Part shown: piece after piece, positions 23,614 through 37,177 of the stretch
Layout of the letters: each line of letters begins with the position of its first letter
Numbering within the stretch: the first letter of the stretch is position 1
NCBI RefSeq assembly: GCF_003265705.1
Contig: NW_020313005.1
Coordinates: 14,651,951-14,715,950, forward strand
From: Callorhinus ursinus
Lineage: Eukaryota; Chordata; Mammalia; Carnivora; Otariidae
DNA length: 64,000 bases
Direction: 5' to 3'
Made by a program: the position numbers and the translations under genes
The notes under the pieces: generated by a model
What the model saw: the letters and a program-made list of their open reading frames with translations, nothing else
Databases searched by the model: none
What the model was told of the DNA's origin: nothing

Positions 23614-24081
23614 AGATGATGATATTTTTTTAAATAATTTTTTATTGTTATGTAAATCACGATACATTACATCATTAGTTTTTGATGTAGTGTTCCATGA
23701 TTCATTGTTTGTGCATAACACCCAGTGTTCCACGCAGAATGTGCCCTCTTTAATACCCATCACCAGGTTAATCCATCCCCTCACCCCCCTCCCATCTAGA
23801 ACCCTCAGTTTGTTTTTCAGAGTCCATCATCTCTAATTGTTTGTCTACCCCTCTGACTTACCCCCTTCATTTTTCCCTCCTGCTATCTTCTTCTTTTTTT
23901 TCTTAACATGTATTGCATTATTTGTTTCAGAAGTACAGATCCGTGATTCATCAGTCTTGTACAATTCACAGTGCTCACCATAGCACATACCCTCCCCAAT
24001 GTCTATCACCCAGCCACCCAATCCCTTCCAACCCCCACCACTCCAGCAACCCTCAGTTTGTTTCCTGAGATTAAGAATTCC

Positions 24082-27000
24082 TCATATCAGTGAGGTCATA
24101 TGATACATGTCTTTCTCTGATTGACTTATTTCACTCAGCATAACACCCTCCAGTTCCATCCACGTTGTTGCAAATGGAAAGATCTCATTCCTTTTGATGG
24201 CTGCATAATATTCCATTGTGTATATATACCACCTCCTCTTTATCCATTCATCTGTCGATGGACATCTTCGCTCTTTCCACAGTTTGGCTATTGTGGACAT
24301 TGCTGCTATAAACATTGGGGTACACGTACCCCTTCGGATCCCTACATTTGTATCTTTGGGGTAAATACCCAGTAGTGCAAATGCTGTTTCGGATGGTAGC
24401 TATATTTTCAACTGTTTGAGGAACCACCATACTGTTTTCCAGAGTGGTTGCACCAGCTTGCATTCCCACCAACACTGTAAGAGGGTTCCCCTTTCTCCAC
24501 ATCCCCGCTAACATCTGTCGTTTCCTGACTTGCTAATTCTAGCCATTCTGACTGGTGTGAGGTGGTATTTTTTGAGATTATGATTTGGATTTCCCTGATG
24601 CTGAGCGATGTTGAGCACTTTTTCATGTGTCTGTTGGCCATTTGGATGTCTTCTTTGGAAAAATGTCTGTTCATGTCTTCTGCCCATTTCTTGATTGGAT
24701 TATTTGTTCTTTGGGTGTTCAGTTTGATAAGTTCTTTGTAGATTTTGGATACTAGCCCTTTATCTGATATGTCATTTGCAAATATTTTCTCCCATTCTGT
24801 TGGTTGTCTTTTGGTTTTGTGGACTGTTTCTTTTGCTGTGCAAAAGCTTTTTATCTTGATGAAATCCCAAGAGTTCATTTTTGCCCTGGCTTCCCTTGCA
24901 TTTGGCGATGTTTCTAGGAAGAAGTTGCTGCGGCTGAGGTCAAAGAGGTTGCTGCCTGTGTTCTCCTTTAGGATTTTGATGGACTCCTGTCTCACGTTTA
25001 GGTCTTTCAAACATTTGGAGTCTATTTTTGTATGTGGAATAAGGAAATGGTCCAGGTTCATTCTTCTGCATATGGCTGGCCAATTTCCCAACACTATTTC
25101 TTGAAGAGACTGTCTTTTTGCCATTGGACATTCTTTCCTGCTTTGTCAAAGATGAATTGACCATAGAGTTGAGGGTCCATTTCTGGGCTCTCGATTCTGT
25201 TCCATTGATCTATGTGTCTGTTTTTGTGCCAGTACCATACTGTCTTCATGATGACAGCTTTGTAATAGAGCTGGAAGTCCGGAATTGTGATGCCGCCAGC
25301 TTTGCTTTTCTTTTTCAATATTCCTCTGGCTATTAGGGGTCTCTTCTGATTCCATACAAATTTTAGGATTATTTGTTCCATTTCCTTGAAAAAGGTGGAT
25401 GGTATTTTGACGGGGATTGCATTGAATGTGTAGATTGCTCTAGGTAGCACTGACATCTTCAAATGTTTCTTCTTCCAATCCATGAGCATGGAACGTTTTT
25501 CCATTTCTTTGTGTCTTCTTCAATTTCTTTCATGAGTATTTTATAGTTTTCTGAGTACAGATCCTTTGTCTCTTTGGTTAAATTTATTCCTAGGTATCTT
25601 ATGGTTTGGGGTGCAATTGTAAATGGGATCGACTCCTTGATTTGTCTCTCTTCTGTCTTGTTGTTGGTGTATAGGAATGCCACTGATTTCTGTGCATTGA
25701 TTTTATATCCTGCTACTTTACTGAATTCCTGTATGAGTTCTAGAAGTTTTGGGGTGGAGTCTTTTCGGTTTTCCACATCATATCATCTGCAAAGAGTGAG
25801 AGTTTGACTTCCTCTTTGCCGATTTGGATGCCTTTCATTTCTTTTTGTTGTCTGATTGCTGTGGCTAGGACTTCTAATACTATGTTGAAGAGCAGTGGTG
25901 AGAGTGGACATCCCTGCCGCGTTCCTGACCTTAGGGGAAAAGCTCTCAGCTTTTCCTCATTGAGAATGATATTCGCTGTAGGTTTTTCATAGATGGCTTT
26001 TATGATATTGAGGTATGTACCCTCTATCCCTATACTCTGCAGAGTTTTGATCAAGAAAGGATGCTGTACTTTGTCAAATGCTTTTTCTGCATCTATTGAG
26101 AGGATCATATGATTCTTGTTCTTTCTTTTGTTAATGTATTGTATCACATTGTTTGATTGGCGGATGTTGAACCAAACTTGCAGCCCAGGGATAAATCCCA
26201 CTTGGTCATGGTGAATAATCCTTTTAATGTACTGTTGGATTCTATTGGCTAGTACTTTGGTGAGAATTTTTGCATCCATGTTCATCAAGGATATTGGTCT
26301 GTAATTCTCCTTTTTGATGGGGTCTTTCTCTGGTTTGGGGATCAAGGTAATGCTGGCCTCATAAAAGGAGTTTGGAAGTTTTCCTTCCATTTCTATTTTT
26401 TGGAACAGTTTCAGGACAATAGGTATTAATTCTTCTTTAAATGTCTGATAGAATTCCCCTGGGAAGCCATCTGGCCCTGGGCTTTTGTTTCTTGGGAGAT
26501 TTTTGATGACTGCTTCAATTTCCTTAGTGGTGATAGGTCTGTTCAGGTTTTCTATTTCTTCCTGGTTCAATTTTGGTAGTTGATACATCTCTAGGAATGC
26601 ACCCATTTCTTCCAGGTTATCTAATTTGCTGGCATAGAGTTGCTCATAATATGTTCTTATACTTGTTTGTATTACTTTGGTGTGGGGTTTGATCTCTCTT
26701 CTTTCATTCATGATTTTGTGGATTTGGGTCATTTCTCTTTTCTTCTGGATAAGTCTGGCCAGGGGTTTATCAATCTTGTTAATTCTTTCAAAGAACTAGC
26801 TCCTAGTTTCGTTGATCTGTTCTACTGTTCTTTTGGTTTCTATTTCATTGATTTCTGCTCTGATCGTTATTATTTCTCTTCTCCTGCTGGGTTCAGGCTT
26901 TATTTGCTGTTTTTTCTCCAGCTCCTATCGGTGTAGGGTTAGGTTGTGTATTTGAGACCTTTCTTGTTTCTTGAGAAAGGCTTGTATTGCTATATACTTT

Positions 27001-27883
27001 CCTCTCAGGACTGCCTTTGCTGTATCCCAAAGATTTTGAACAGTTTTGTTTTCATTTTCATTGGTTTCCATGAATATTTTTAATTCTTCTTTAATTTCCT
27101 GGTTGACCCATTCATTCCTTAGTAGGATGCTCTTTAACCACCATGTATTTGAGTTCTTTCCGACTTTCCTCTTGTGACTGAGTTCTAGTTTCAAAGCATT
27201 GTGCTCTGAAAACATGCAGGGAAAAATCCCAATCTTTTGGTACCAGTTGAGACCTGATTTGTGACCTAGGATGTGATATATTCTGGAGAATGTTCCATGG
27301 GCACTAGAGAAGAATGTGTATTCTGTTGCTTTGGGATGGAATGTTCTGAATATGTCTGTAAATTCCATTTGGTCCAGTGTTTCATTTAAAGTCTTTATTT
27401 CCTTGTTGATCTTTTGCTTAGATGATCTGTCCATTTCAGCCAGGGGGGTGTTAAAGTCCCCCACTATTATTGTATTGTTGTCAATGTGTTTCTTTGCTTT
27501 TGTTACTAATTGGCTTATATAATTGGCTGCTCCCACGTTAGGGGCATATTTACAATTGTTAGATCTTCTTGTTGGATAGATCTTTTAAGTAGGATATAGT
27601 GTCCTTTTTCATCTCTTATTACAGTCTTTGTTTTAAAATCTAATTTCTCTGATATAAGGATTGCCACCCCAGCTTTCTTTTGGTGTCCATTAGCATGGTA
27701 AATGGTTTTCCACCCCCTCACTTTCAATGTGGGGGTGTCTTTGGGTCTAAAATGAGTCTCTTGCAGACAGCATATTGATGGGTCTTGTTTTTTAATCCAA
27801 TCTGATAGCCTGTGTCTTTCGATTGTGGCATTTACCCCATTTACATTCAGGGTAACTATTGAAAGGTATGAATTTAGTGCCAT
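24082..27883 (-). pseudogene. L1 ORF2 (endonuclease/reverse transcriptase), dead copy
   Basis: ORF2 begins at the ATG complementary to 27881-27883 (MALNSYLSIVTLNVNGV) and ends with MTSLI-stop at 24082, the length expected for a ~1270-residue L1 ORF2 protein. The AP-like endonuclease shows QETHF and GDFNTPL, but the usual SRIDHILGHK reads SRIYHILGHK, losing the conserved Asp. Reverse transcriptase motifs follow: [34 protein letters not shown] and the catalytic FADD. The C-terminal segment carries [11 protein letters not shown] residues in a shifted frame. At least five frame changes and an in-frame stop between 26925 and 26732 destroy the protein. Confidence 0.95.
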
Positions 27884-27964
27884 TGTATTGCCTGTAAGGT
27901 GACTGTGACTGTATATTGTCTGTGTTCCTTTCTGATCTATGCTGCTTTTAGGCTCTCTCTTTGC

Positions 27965-28869
27965 TTAGAGGACCCTTTTCAATATTTCTTGGAGGGCTGG
28001 TTTTGTGTTTGCAAATTCCTTTAGTTTTTGGTTGTCCTGGAAGCTTTTTATCTCTCCTTCTATTTGCAATGATAGCCTAGCTGGATATAGTACTCTTGGC
28101 TGCATATTTTTCTCATTTAGTGCTCTGAAGATATCATGCCAGTCCTTTCTGTCCTGCCAGATCTCTGTGGATAGGTCTGTTGCCAATCTAATGTTTCTAC
28201 CATTGTAGGTTACGTATCTCTTCTCCCAAGCTGCTTTCAGGATTTTCTCTTTGTCTCGGAGACTCGTAAGTTTTACTATTAGATATCAGGGTGTTGACCT
28301 ATTTTTATTGATTTTGAGAGGGGTTCTCTGTGCCTTCTGGATTTTGATGCCTGTTTCCTTCCCCACATTAGGGAAGTTCTCTGCTATTATTTGCTCCAAT
28401 ATACCTTCTGCCCCTCTCTCTGTTTCTTCTTCTTCTGGGATCTCAATTATTCTAATGTTGTTTCATCTTATCATATTGCTTATCTCTCGAATTCTGCCCT
28501 CGTGATCCTGTAGTTGTTTCTCTCTTTTTCTCAGCCTCTTTATTTTCCATCATTTGGTCTTCTATATTGCTGATTCTTTCTTGTGCCTCATTTATCCTAG
28601 CAGTTAGTGCCCCCATTTTTTATTGCACCTCATTAATAGCCTTTTTGATTTTGACTTGGTTATATTTTAGTTATTTTATTTCTCCAGAAAGGGTTTCTCT
28701 AATAACTTCCACACTTCTTTCAAGCCCAGCTAGTATCTTTAAAATCATGATTCTGAACTCTAGGTCCGACATCATACTAAAGTCAGTATTGAGTAGGTCC
28801 CTGGCAGACGGTACTACCTCTTGTTCTTTTTGCTGAGGTGATTTTTTTCATCTTGTCATTTTGTCCAGA
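27965..28869 (-). pseudogene. L1 ORF1 (RNA-binding protein), dead copy
   Basis: ORF1 of L1 encodes a coiled-coil trimer with RRM and C-terminal domains that coats L1 RNA. The C-terminal part (27965-28186: DRKDWHDIFRALNEK, RVLYPARLSLQIEGE, FANTKPALQEIL) is intact. The N-terminal half is disrupted: the ATG at 28869-28867 runs into TGA three codons later, stops follow near 28680, and an in-frame TGA lies at 28463-28465. The last of these is shared with the copy at 45523-46419. Confidence 0.92.
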
Positions 28870-30715
28870 GGAGAACAGATGAATGAGAGAACAGAAAGCT
28901 AACAGGTTAACAATGTCTACAGCAAATATACTCTATACAAATCAGAAAAGTCCTGAAACCAGGGGACAAGAAAGGGAAAGAAAGCAGAGGAAAAAAAAGG
29001 AAAAAGAAAAAGATAAAAACAAACAAAAACAGAACAAAACAAAAAAAAAACAGAATATGATCAAATATGATCAGGCTAGTGCATAGATCAGTGCCACACA
29101 CTAGCTTTTGGGCATATTTTGGTCTGTTAGAAAAAGTGCCTGCTAAAATTTTCAAGGAAGAAAGACTTATATATGTACAAAATAAGGGTTGATACAATGA
29201 AGGGATGGCAGATGACTGTAAAGGTGAAAATTATAAAAGATTTTATAAAAGGAATTGATAAGATAAGAATTTGTTTTTAAAAAGAAAGAAGAAGATTTAA
29301 AAAGAAAGAAGAAGATTTAAAAAGAAAAGAAAAAGAAAAAAGAAAAAAAAAAGGAGAGAATGTGACCAGGCAGGAGACTAGAACAAAGCCATACACTAGT
29401 GATTTAGGGTATATTTTAATCTGTTAGAAGAAATTGTATCTCAAAATTTTAAAGAGAGAACAACTTATATATATATGCCAAAAATAAGGGTAACTACTAT
29501 GAAGGGATAAAAATATGACCTTAAAAATGAAAAATAAAAAATGTTTTTTTAAAAAAAGGGATTGATAAGATGTTGGTTGAAAAGGGAAAAAGAAAAATTC
29601 AAAAAAAAAACCAGTTAAAAAATTAACTTTGAAAAACTAATGAATTATGGTAAAAAAAAGCCATGAATTCTATGTGCAGTATTCCCCTAGCGCTGGAGTT
29701 CTCCCGTTCTCCTTGATCGGTAAACTTGGTCTTGGCTTGCTTGCTGTTCGTTCTGATCTTCCTGGGGAGGGGCCTGTTGCCTTGGTTCCCAAATGTCTTT
29801 GCCAGAGGCGGAATTGCCCCGCCCTTGTGAGTCCGGCCTAAGCAAGCTGCTCCGGTTTGCTCTCAGGAGCTTTTGTTCCCTGCAAGCTCTGGTACAGCTT
29901 TGGAGGACCAGGGTGAAAATGGTGGCCTCCCAATCTCTGCCCGGAGGAGCCGAGAACTCGGGGTCCCGCTCCTCAGTGCACCCCCAGAGAAAAGCAGTCA
30001 CTCCCGTCTCCCCGGTCTCCAGCCGCACTCCGTGCTCACCCGGTCTGTGATCCAGCATTTCTATGTCTGGCACCCGACCCCGTGTGGAGTCTCCAAACCC
30101 AGCAGATCCCTGTGGTGCGCTCCCGCGCCACTCCTCCCAGGGGAGGAAGGGGAGTCTCCCCGTCTCTGCCGCTTGTTGGGTCCCTGCTGGAGGAGCAGTG
30201 GCCCGACTGGGCCACGGATCACAGTTTATGGCAACCCCGAGCTGAGAGCCCGTGCCTTGGCTCCGTCTCTGCAGCCAGCTTCCCCGCTCCGATACCTGGG
30301 AGCTCTGCCACACTCAGGCTCCCCCGGTCTTTCTGTGACCCCGAGGGTCCTGAGACCACACTGTCCCGCGAGGGTTCCACCCCCTGCTTAGCCACTGGAG
30401 CGACGTCCCTCAGCGGAGCCGACTTCTCAAAGTTCTGATTTTGTGCTCCGCAGCTCCATCACTTGCCACAAGCGGCCCAGGGAGGCCCCCTCCCCCGCCG
30501 TCTATCCTCCCGGATATCACCTCGGATTCACTTCTCCGCACGTCCTACCTTACAGAAAGTGATTGCTTTTCTGTTCAGAGTGCTGTTACTATTCTTATCT
30601 TCGATCTCCTGTTGAGTTCGTAGGTGTTCAGAATGGTTTGATCCCTATTCAGCTGAATTCCTGAGACCAGACGAAATCCAGGTCTCCTACTCCTCCACCA
30701 TCTTGCTCTGCCCCC
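28870..30715 (-). promoter_or_regulatory. L1 5' UTR (internal promoter region), antisense
   Basis: This is the 5' UTR of the L1 at 23624-30715, which in active elements holds the internal Pol II promoter. Two parts are seen. 29690-30715 is GC-rich with many CpGs. 28870-29690 is purine-rich on this strand and holds a diverged tandem repeat (units near 29067-29270 and 29364-29570). The YY1-like site at the 5' end (30695-30705) reads CAAGATGGTGG, with the CpG of the other copies lost. Confidence 0.85.
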
Positions 30716-31603
30716 TGCAGATGATGATCTTGACAGTGTCATTTTTTTAAGGTAAAATTGGTATATAACATTATATTAGTTTTACATGTACAGCATAATA
30801 ATTTGATATTTTTATATACTACGCTAAGTCTATTTACAGTCTGTTGCCATACAATTGGCAACATTCCTTTTTCTCATCCCCTGACCACCTTCCCCTCCGA
30901 TAACCACCAAAATGTTCTCTGAATCTATGATTTTTGTTTTGTTTATTTGATTTGCTTTCCAGATTCCACTTATAAGCAAAATTATATAGAATTTGTCTTT
31001 CTCTGTCTGACTTATTTCACTTAACACAATACCCTGAAGATCCATCCATGTCATCACAAATGACAAAATTTCATTTTTTCTGGCTGAGTACTATTTCATT
31101 GTGTCTATGCATTGTATATATCCATATACACATACCACATTTTCTTTGTCCATTTATCCATCAATTTACACTCCCACCAACAGTGTATGAGGATTCTTTT
31201 TCCCACATCTTCTCCAACACTCATTTCTTGTCTTTTTGATAGTAGCCATTCTAACAGGTGTGTAGTGATATCTCATTGTGGTTTTAATTTGCCTTTTCCT
31301 GATAATTAGTGACATTGAAATTCTTTTCATGTTCCTGTTGGCTATCTGCATGTCTTCTTTGGAAAAATGTCTATTTTGATTCTCTGCCCATTTTTGTTTT
31401 TATGCTATTGAGTTGGTTTGAGTTTTTATATATTTTGGTTATTAACTACTTATTAGATATATGATTTTCAAATATTTTCTCACATTGAGTGAATTTCCTT
31501 TCTGTTTTGTTGATGGTGTCCTTTGATGTGCAGAGCTTTATAGTTTGATGTAGTCCCACTTGTTTATTTTTGCTTTTGTTACCTTTGCTTTTGAAGTCAG
31601 ATT

Positions 31604-31604
<1 letters not shown>

Positions 31605-31651
<47 letters not shown>
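31605..31651. repeat. (CA)n microsatellite
   Basis: About 20 CA units with one interruption near the end (cacatacaca). It lies inside the ancient L1. Confidence 0.97.
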
Positions 31652-32053
31652 AAGAAAACAGTGCCAAGACCTATGTCAAGGAGCTTATCATGTATGTTTT
31701 CTTCTAGGAGTTTATGGCTTCATTACATCCAAGTATTTAATACACTTTGAGTTAATTTTTGTGCATGGTGTAAGAGAGTGGTCTAGATTGATTCTTTTGC
31801 ATGTGGTTCTCCAGTTTTCTCAAAACCATATACTGAAAATACTATTCTTGTATATTCATTGTATATTCTTAGCCACTTTGTCATAAATTAATTGGCCATA
31901 CATATGTGGGATTATTCTGGGCTCTCTATTCAGTTGCATCGATCTATGTATCTGTTTTTATACCAATATCATATTGTTTTGGTTACTATAGATTTGTAGT
32001 AGTTTGAAACCAATGAGCATGATACTTCTTTCTCAAGATTGCTTTGGCTATTT

Positions 32054-32055
<2 letters not shown>

Positions 32056-32092
<37 letters not shown>
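32056..32092. repeat. (GT)n microsatellite
   Basis: About 18 uninterrupted GT units inside the ancient antisense L1. Confidence 0.97.
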
Positions 32093-32093
<1 letters not shown>

Positions 32094-32541
32094 CTCTACA
32101 CATATTTTGGAATTATTCTATTTCTGTGAAAAATGCCATTGGAATTTTGATAGGGATTACATTGACTCTTATATTGTTTTGGGTATTAGGGATATCTTAA
32201 CAATATTAATTCTTCTAATACATGAACATGAAATATCTTTCCACTTTTTTGTGTATTTTCTTCAGTTTCTTTCATCAGTGACTGGTAGTTTTCAATGTAC
32301 AATTATTTCATTTCCTGTGTTAAAATTATTCCTAGATATTTTATTATTTTTGATGTGACCATAAATGGGATTGTTTTCTTAATTTATCTTTGTTATAATT
32401 TGTAATTAGTGTATAGAAATGGAACAGATTTTTGTATATTGACTTTGTATCCTGCAACTTTACTGAATTTGTTTATGAGATTTAGTAGCTTTCTGGTGGA
32501 GGAGTCTTTAGGGTTTTCTATATAAAGTATCATTTCATCTG

Positions 32542-32739
32542 GAGCACCTGGGTCGCTTAGTCGGTTATGCATCTGACTCGGTTTCAGCTCAAGTCATGAT
32601 CTCATGGGTCCTGATATCATGGATTGTAAGATCAAGCCCCGTGTTGGACTCTGTGCTCAGCAAGGAGTTGGCTTGAAGATTCTCTCCCTTTGCCCCTTCT
32701 CCCACTCTCTCTCTCTCTAAAATAAATAAGTCTTTTTAA
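32542..32739 (+). mobile_element. CAN-SINE, sense, inside old L1
   Basis: Head 'gagcacctgggtcgcttagtcggtt', a CT-rich body and an AAATAAATAAG tail. A perfect 18-bp TSD, AAAGTATCATTTCATCTG, lies at 32524-32541 and 32740-32757. The longer middle ('tcctgatatcatggattgtaag') marks an older SINE subtype. Confidence 0.97.
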
Positions 32740-33310
32740 AAAGTATCATTTCATCTGTAAATAGTGACAGTTTTATATTTTCCTTTCCAATCAGGATGCT
32801 TTTTATATCTTTTTCTTGCTTAATTTCTGTAGCTAAGACTTTCAATACTATGTTGAATAAAAGTGGTGGGAGTGGGCAACCTTGTTCTGTTCCTGATCTT
32901 AAGGAAAAACTTTCAACTTTGCACCATTTAGTATGATGCTAGCTGTGGTTTTGTCACATATGACATTTATTATGCTGAAGTACCTTCCTCTATACTAATT
33001 TTGTTGATATTTTTTAATCATATATAGATGTTGGGTTTTATCAAATGCTTTTTCTGCATCTCTTGAGATGACAAATGATTTTTATCCTTCATTTTGTTAA
33101 TGTGTTGTATCATGCTGATTGATTTGTGGATGTTGAACCATTCTTTCATCCTTAGAATAAATCCCACTTTATCATAGTGTCTGATGCTTTTAATGTGTTG
33201 TTGAATTCAGTTTGTTAATATTTTGTTGAGGATTTTTGCATCTTTGCTCATCAAGGATACTAGCTTGTAATTTTCTTTCTTTTCTTCTCTTTTTTCTTTT
33301 CTCTCTCTCT

Positions 33311-33321
33311 TTGTGTGTGGG

Positions 33322-33352
<31 letters not shown>
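33311..33352. repeat. (TG)n microsatellite, imperfect
   Basis: GT-rich run with interruptions (gg, gc), preceded by a CT-rich run at 33299-33311. Confidence 0.95.
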
Positions 33353-35608
33353 CTGCATGTGTCCTTATTTGGTATCAGGGTAACACTAGCTTCATAAAAT
33401 TACTTAGAAAGTATTACCTCCACTTCAATTTTTTGGAAGACTTTGAGGAAGATATAAAATCTTTGAGTGTTTGGTGAAATCCATCATTGAAGGTGCGTGG
33501 TTCAAGACTTGTTTTTTGGGAGCTCTGTGGTTCAAAACTTGTTTCCTGGAAGGTTTTTGATTATTTATTTAATCTTCTTACTAGTAGCCATTCTATTCAG
33601 ATTTTCTGTTTTTTCATGATTCAGTCTTAGAAGATTATATATTTACGACTTTATCTATTTCTTTTAGGTTCTCCAATTTGTTGGTGTATAATTGTTTTTA
33701 GTAGTCTCTTGCAATCCTTTGTGTCTGTGTATTAGTTGTAAAATCTCCTCTTCTATTTCTGATTTTATTTATTTCAGTCTTTGTCTTTTTTTTTTTCTTG
33801 GTGAGTTTAGTTAAAGATTTTCCTATTTTGCTTATTTTTCAAAGAACCAACTTTTGGTTTTATTAATCTTTTCGATTGTCTTTTTAGTCTTAATTTCATT
33901 TATTTCTGCTCTGATCTTTATTATTTTTTCTACTAATTTGGGGCTTTGTTTGTTCTTTGTCTAGTTTCTCTGGTATAAAATTTGTTTATTTGAGATTTTT
34001 CTTATTTCTTGAGGTAGGCCTGTATCACTATGCACTTTTCTCTTAGAACTAGTTTCAGTGCATCTCATGGAGTAGGGGTTGTTGTATTTCCATTTTCATT
34101 TGCCTCAAGGTATTTATGATTTCCATTTTGATTTTTTCATTGACCACTGGTTGTTCAGTAGCATGTTATTTGGTTTCCACATATTTGTAATTTTTCAAGT
34201 TCTCTTCCTGTAATTGATTTCTAGTTTTATACCCTTGTGGTCAGAAAAGATTCTTGATATGATTTCAGTCTTCTTAAATTTATCATGACTTGTTTTGTGG
34301 CTTAATATGTGATCTATCATGGAGAGCGTTTCATGTGAATTTGAAAAGAAAGTGTAGTCTGCTGCTTTGGAATAAAATGTTCTGTATATATCTGTTAAGT
34401 CCATCTGATCTAATGTGTCATTTAAAACTGATGTTTCCTTGTTGATTTTCTGTCCAGATGATCTATCCATTGATGTAAATGGTATATTAAGATCCTTTAA
34501 TATTATTGTATTACTGTCAACTTTTTCCCTTTAGGTCTGTTAGTAGCTGCTTTGTATATTTAGGTGTTCCTATGTGGAGTGCATAGATATTTAGTATATC
34601 CTCTTGTTGGATTGACCCATTTATCATTATGTGAGGCCCTTCTTTGTCTTTTAGTATAGTCTTTGTTTTAAAGTCTATTTTGTCTGATATAAATATAGCT
34701 ACACCAACTTCCTTTTTGTTTCCATTTACACGGAATATCTTTTTTCATCCCTTCCTTTTCAGTCTCTCTGTGTTCTTAAATCTGAAGTGAGTCTCTTACA
34801 GGCAACATACAGATGACTCTTGTATTTTTTTAGATCTAGTCAGCTATTCCATATCTTTTGATTGGATACTTTGGTCCATTCATATTTAAAGTAATTTTAT
34901 AGGTATATACTTACGTCATTTTATTAATTGTTTTCTGGCTGTTTTTATAGTTCCTCTCTGTTTCTGTATTTTTCTCTTGTTCTCTTCCCTTGTAGTTTGA
35001 TGACTTTCTTTAGTGTTATGTTTAGAATACTTTCTCATTATCTTCTGTTTATCTATAGATTTTTGCTTGGTGGTTACCATATATATACATACGTCTACTT
35101 CACCTTTTAAATTCTTTTTTTTTTCTTTCTGCTGCTCTGTTTCATGAGTTCCACTGCCCAGTCTCCAGGTCACTGATCCCTTCTTTTGCTTCAGCTCATC
35201 TGCTGTTGAACTGCTCTGGTGTATTTCTCAGTTCAGTTATTGTATTCTTAAAAGCTCTGTGACTTCTTTTTGATACTTTCTATATTTTTTTATCTGTTTG
35301 TTCTCACTGCTCATCCATTCTTTTTGGTGAGCATCTTTACGACCATTACTTTGAACTTTTTATCAGGTAGATTACTTATCGCCATTTCATTAAGATCATT
35401 CACTGAGATTTTGTCTTGTTCTTTCATTTGGAACATATTCCTGTTTTCCTCATTTTGCTTACTCTCTGTGCTTGTTTCTATGCATTATGTCTCTTTCTGT
35501 CTTGAAGGAATGGTCTTGTGTAGGCGATGAGCCTTATCATCAGCCTTGTCTTAGCAGTTGGTTATCTCTCAAACCTTCGTGATTGTCTAAGTAGCCTGAT
35601 TTATTCCT

Positions 35609-35803
35609 TTTTTTGAAGATTTTATTTATTTATTTGATAGAGAGATACACAGCGAGAGAGGGAACATGAGCAGGGGGAGTGGGAGAGGGAGAAGCAGGCT
35701 TCCCACTGAGCAGGGAGCCTGATGCAGGACTTGATCTCAGGACCATGGGATCATGACGTGAGCCGAAGGCAGACTCTTAACCACTGAGCCACCCAGACAC
35801 CTC
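35609..35803 (-). mobile_element. CAN-SINE, antisense, inside old L1
   Basis: Standard GA-rich body and complement of the tRNA-like head. A perfect 17-bp TSD, TAGCCTGATTTATTCCT, lies at 35592-35608 and 35804-35820. Confidence 0.97.
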
Positions 35804-37177
35804 TAGCCTGATTTATTCCTGATGGGTCCCAATTGTTGATTGAGTGGCAAGACCTGTCAGTGTTCTAAGAGGAGTGGTAAGTCAGTACTTAGTTTCAGGC
35901 CAACTGGAAACCAGATCCTCAGGCATCAGCTTTTAAAGTATGCAAATATATATAGTCCCGTGGAATCATAATTGTAGACCCTGCAACCTCTAGATTAGGA
36001 GATCTGAAAGTGTCGCTTGGGTGACAGGTGAAAGAATCAGGCCTTCAAACAAGAGTATAAGCTCCTTTCTTGGAGGTAACCCTTAAGGGAGAGGACAAAC
36101 ATAATGTATCTTTGCCTGTGTTCTCTGAGAGCACCCCTGGTAGCCTCTATGTATGTGGCAAACCTGAAGAATGTCCCTCCAGTTGAAGCTCCAGGACAAG
36201 TAAATTGGCCTTTTTCACAGACAGACGAAGTGTGTTTCAGTCTGTTCTCAGTGTAGTACCCTGGGATTGGTAGCCTGTCCTTAACTATTTTTTTTTTTTA
36301 ATTTTTACAGTCCATGGGGCCCAGGAATGCAAGGCCTTCTGGACACCAGATCCCAGTGATCTAGAGGCATCCTCTGTGTAGACTGCATTTGCCCACTGGC
36401 TTTAGCAAGGCCATGGGAGAGTTTTGAGGGAAGAGCATTCCTGCAGCTTTAGAGATGTAGGGGGAGAGTGCTGGGGGCAGAGCATGCCTGCAGGTTTAGC
36501 AAGATTGGGAATGATCACTGGGGTGGGGCACATTGTGTGGCTTTAGTGACGACCATTAGAGGTGGGGCAAACCCACAACTTTAGCAAGGCTGTGTCTGTG
36601 CATGCTCACCTGCACTTAGCAAGGCAGAGGGAATGTGTAAAAATGATACTCACCAGCACCTTTGTCCCCGAAGAATGTCTCAACTGGTATCTGCCTATCT
36701 GGCAGAGGTTTTAGCATTAACAAATAAATTCCCTTCATATATAATCTGGTCACATCTTAAACTGCTGCTTTTGTGCTGGGTCCCAAGATGAGTGAGTCTG
36801 TGTGCAAGCTATCTCAGATCCCTACAGCTCCTGTGTCCTCTGGACATAAGCCCCATTTTTTTTAAGCCAAATGTTTTTGGGCCTCATCTCTCTAGTGCAG
36901 GTCCCAAGGTTTGGAGTGCCCAAGTGTGCAGAAACACCTCACTCCTTAAAAGTTCCTGAACAGTGAGATCCCTCTACATAATGTGTCACCATACCAGGGG
37001 TGGGGTTTTTGATGAGACCGAATTTCTGCTCTCCTATATGTTTTGATACATGTCTTTTTACCCCTTTTTTGTGGAGGGAGTTGTTCAGCCAGTTTTCAGT
37101 TCTTTTTCAGCAAGAATTATCCCATATATCACTATAGATTTTATGTGTCCGTGGGAAGAAGTGAGTTTGGGGTGTTC

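Larger units (their letters stand above)
23624..30715 (-). mobile_element. full-length L1 (young lineage), antisense, inactive
   Basis: About 7.1 kb in antisense order: poly(T) and 3' UTR (23624-24081), ORF2, an ~80-bp inter-ORF spacer, ORF1, an A/T-skewed leader, and a GC-rich 5' UTR ending at the L1 start. The likely TSD is AGATGATGAT at 23614-23623 and 30719-30728, leaving 3 extra bases at the 5' junction. It has the same lineage structure as the element at 42211-50770. ORF1 and ORF2 are multiply broken, so it cannot supply its own proteins. Confidence 0.96.

Noticed and set aside
29687..30313. 208-codon antisense frame in GC-rich DNA as a host gene
   Set aside because: It lies wholly in an L1 5' UTR and begins with GTG, not ATG. 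Kept only as part of the 5' UTR open-frame finding.
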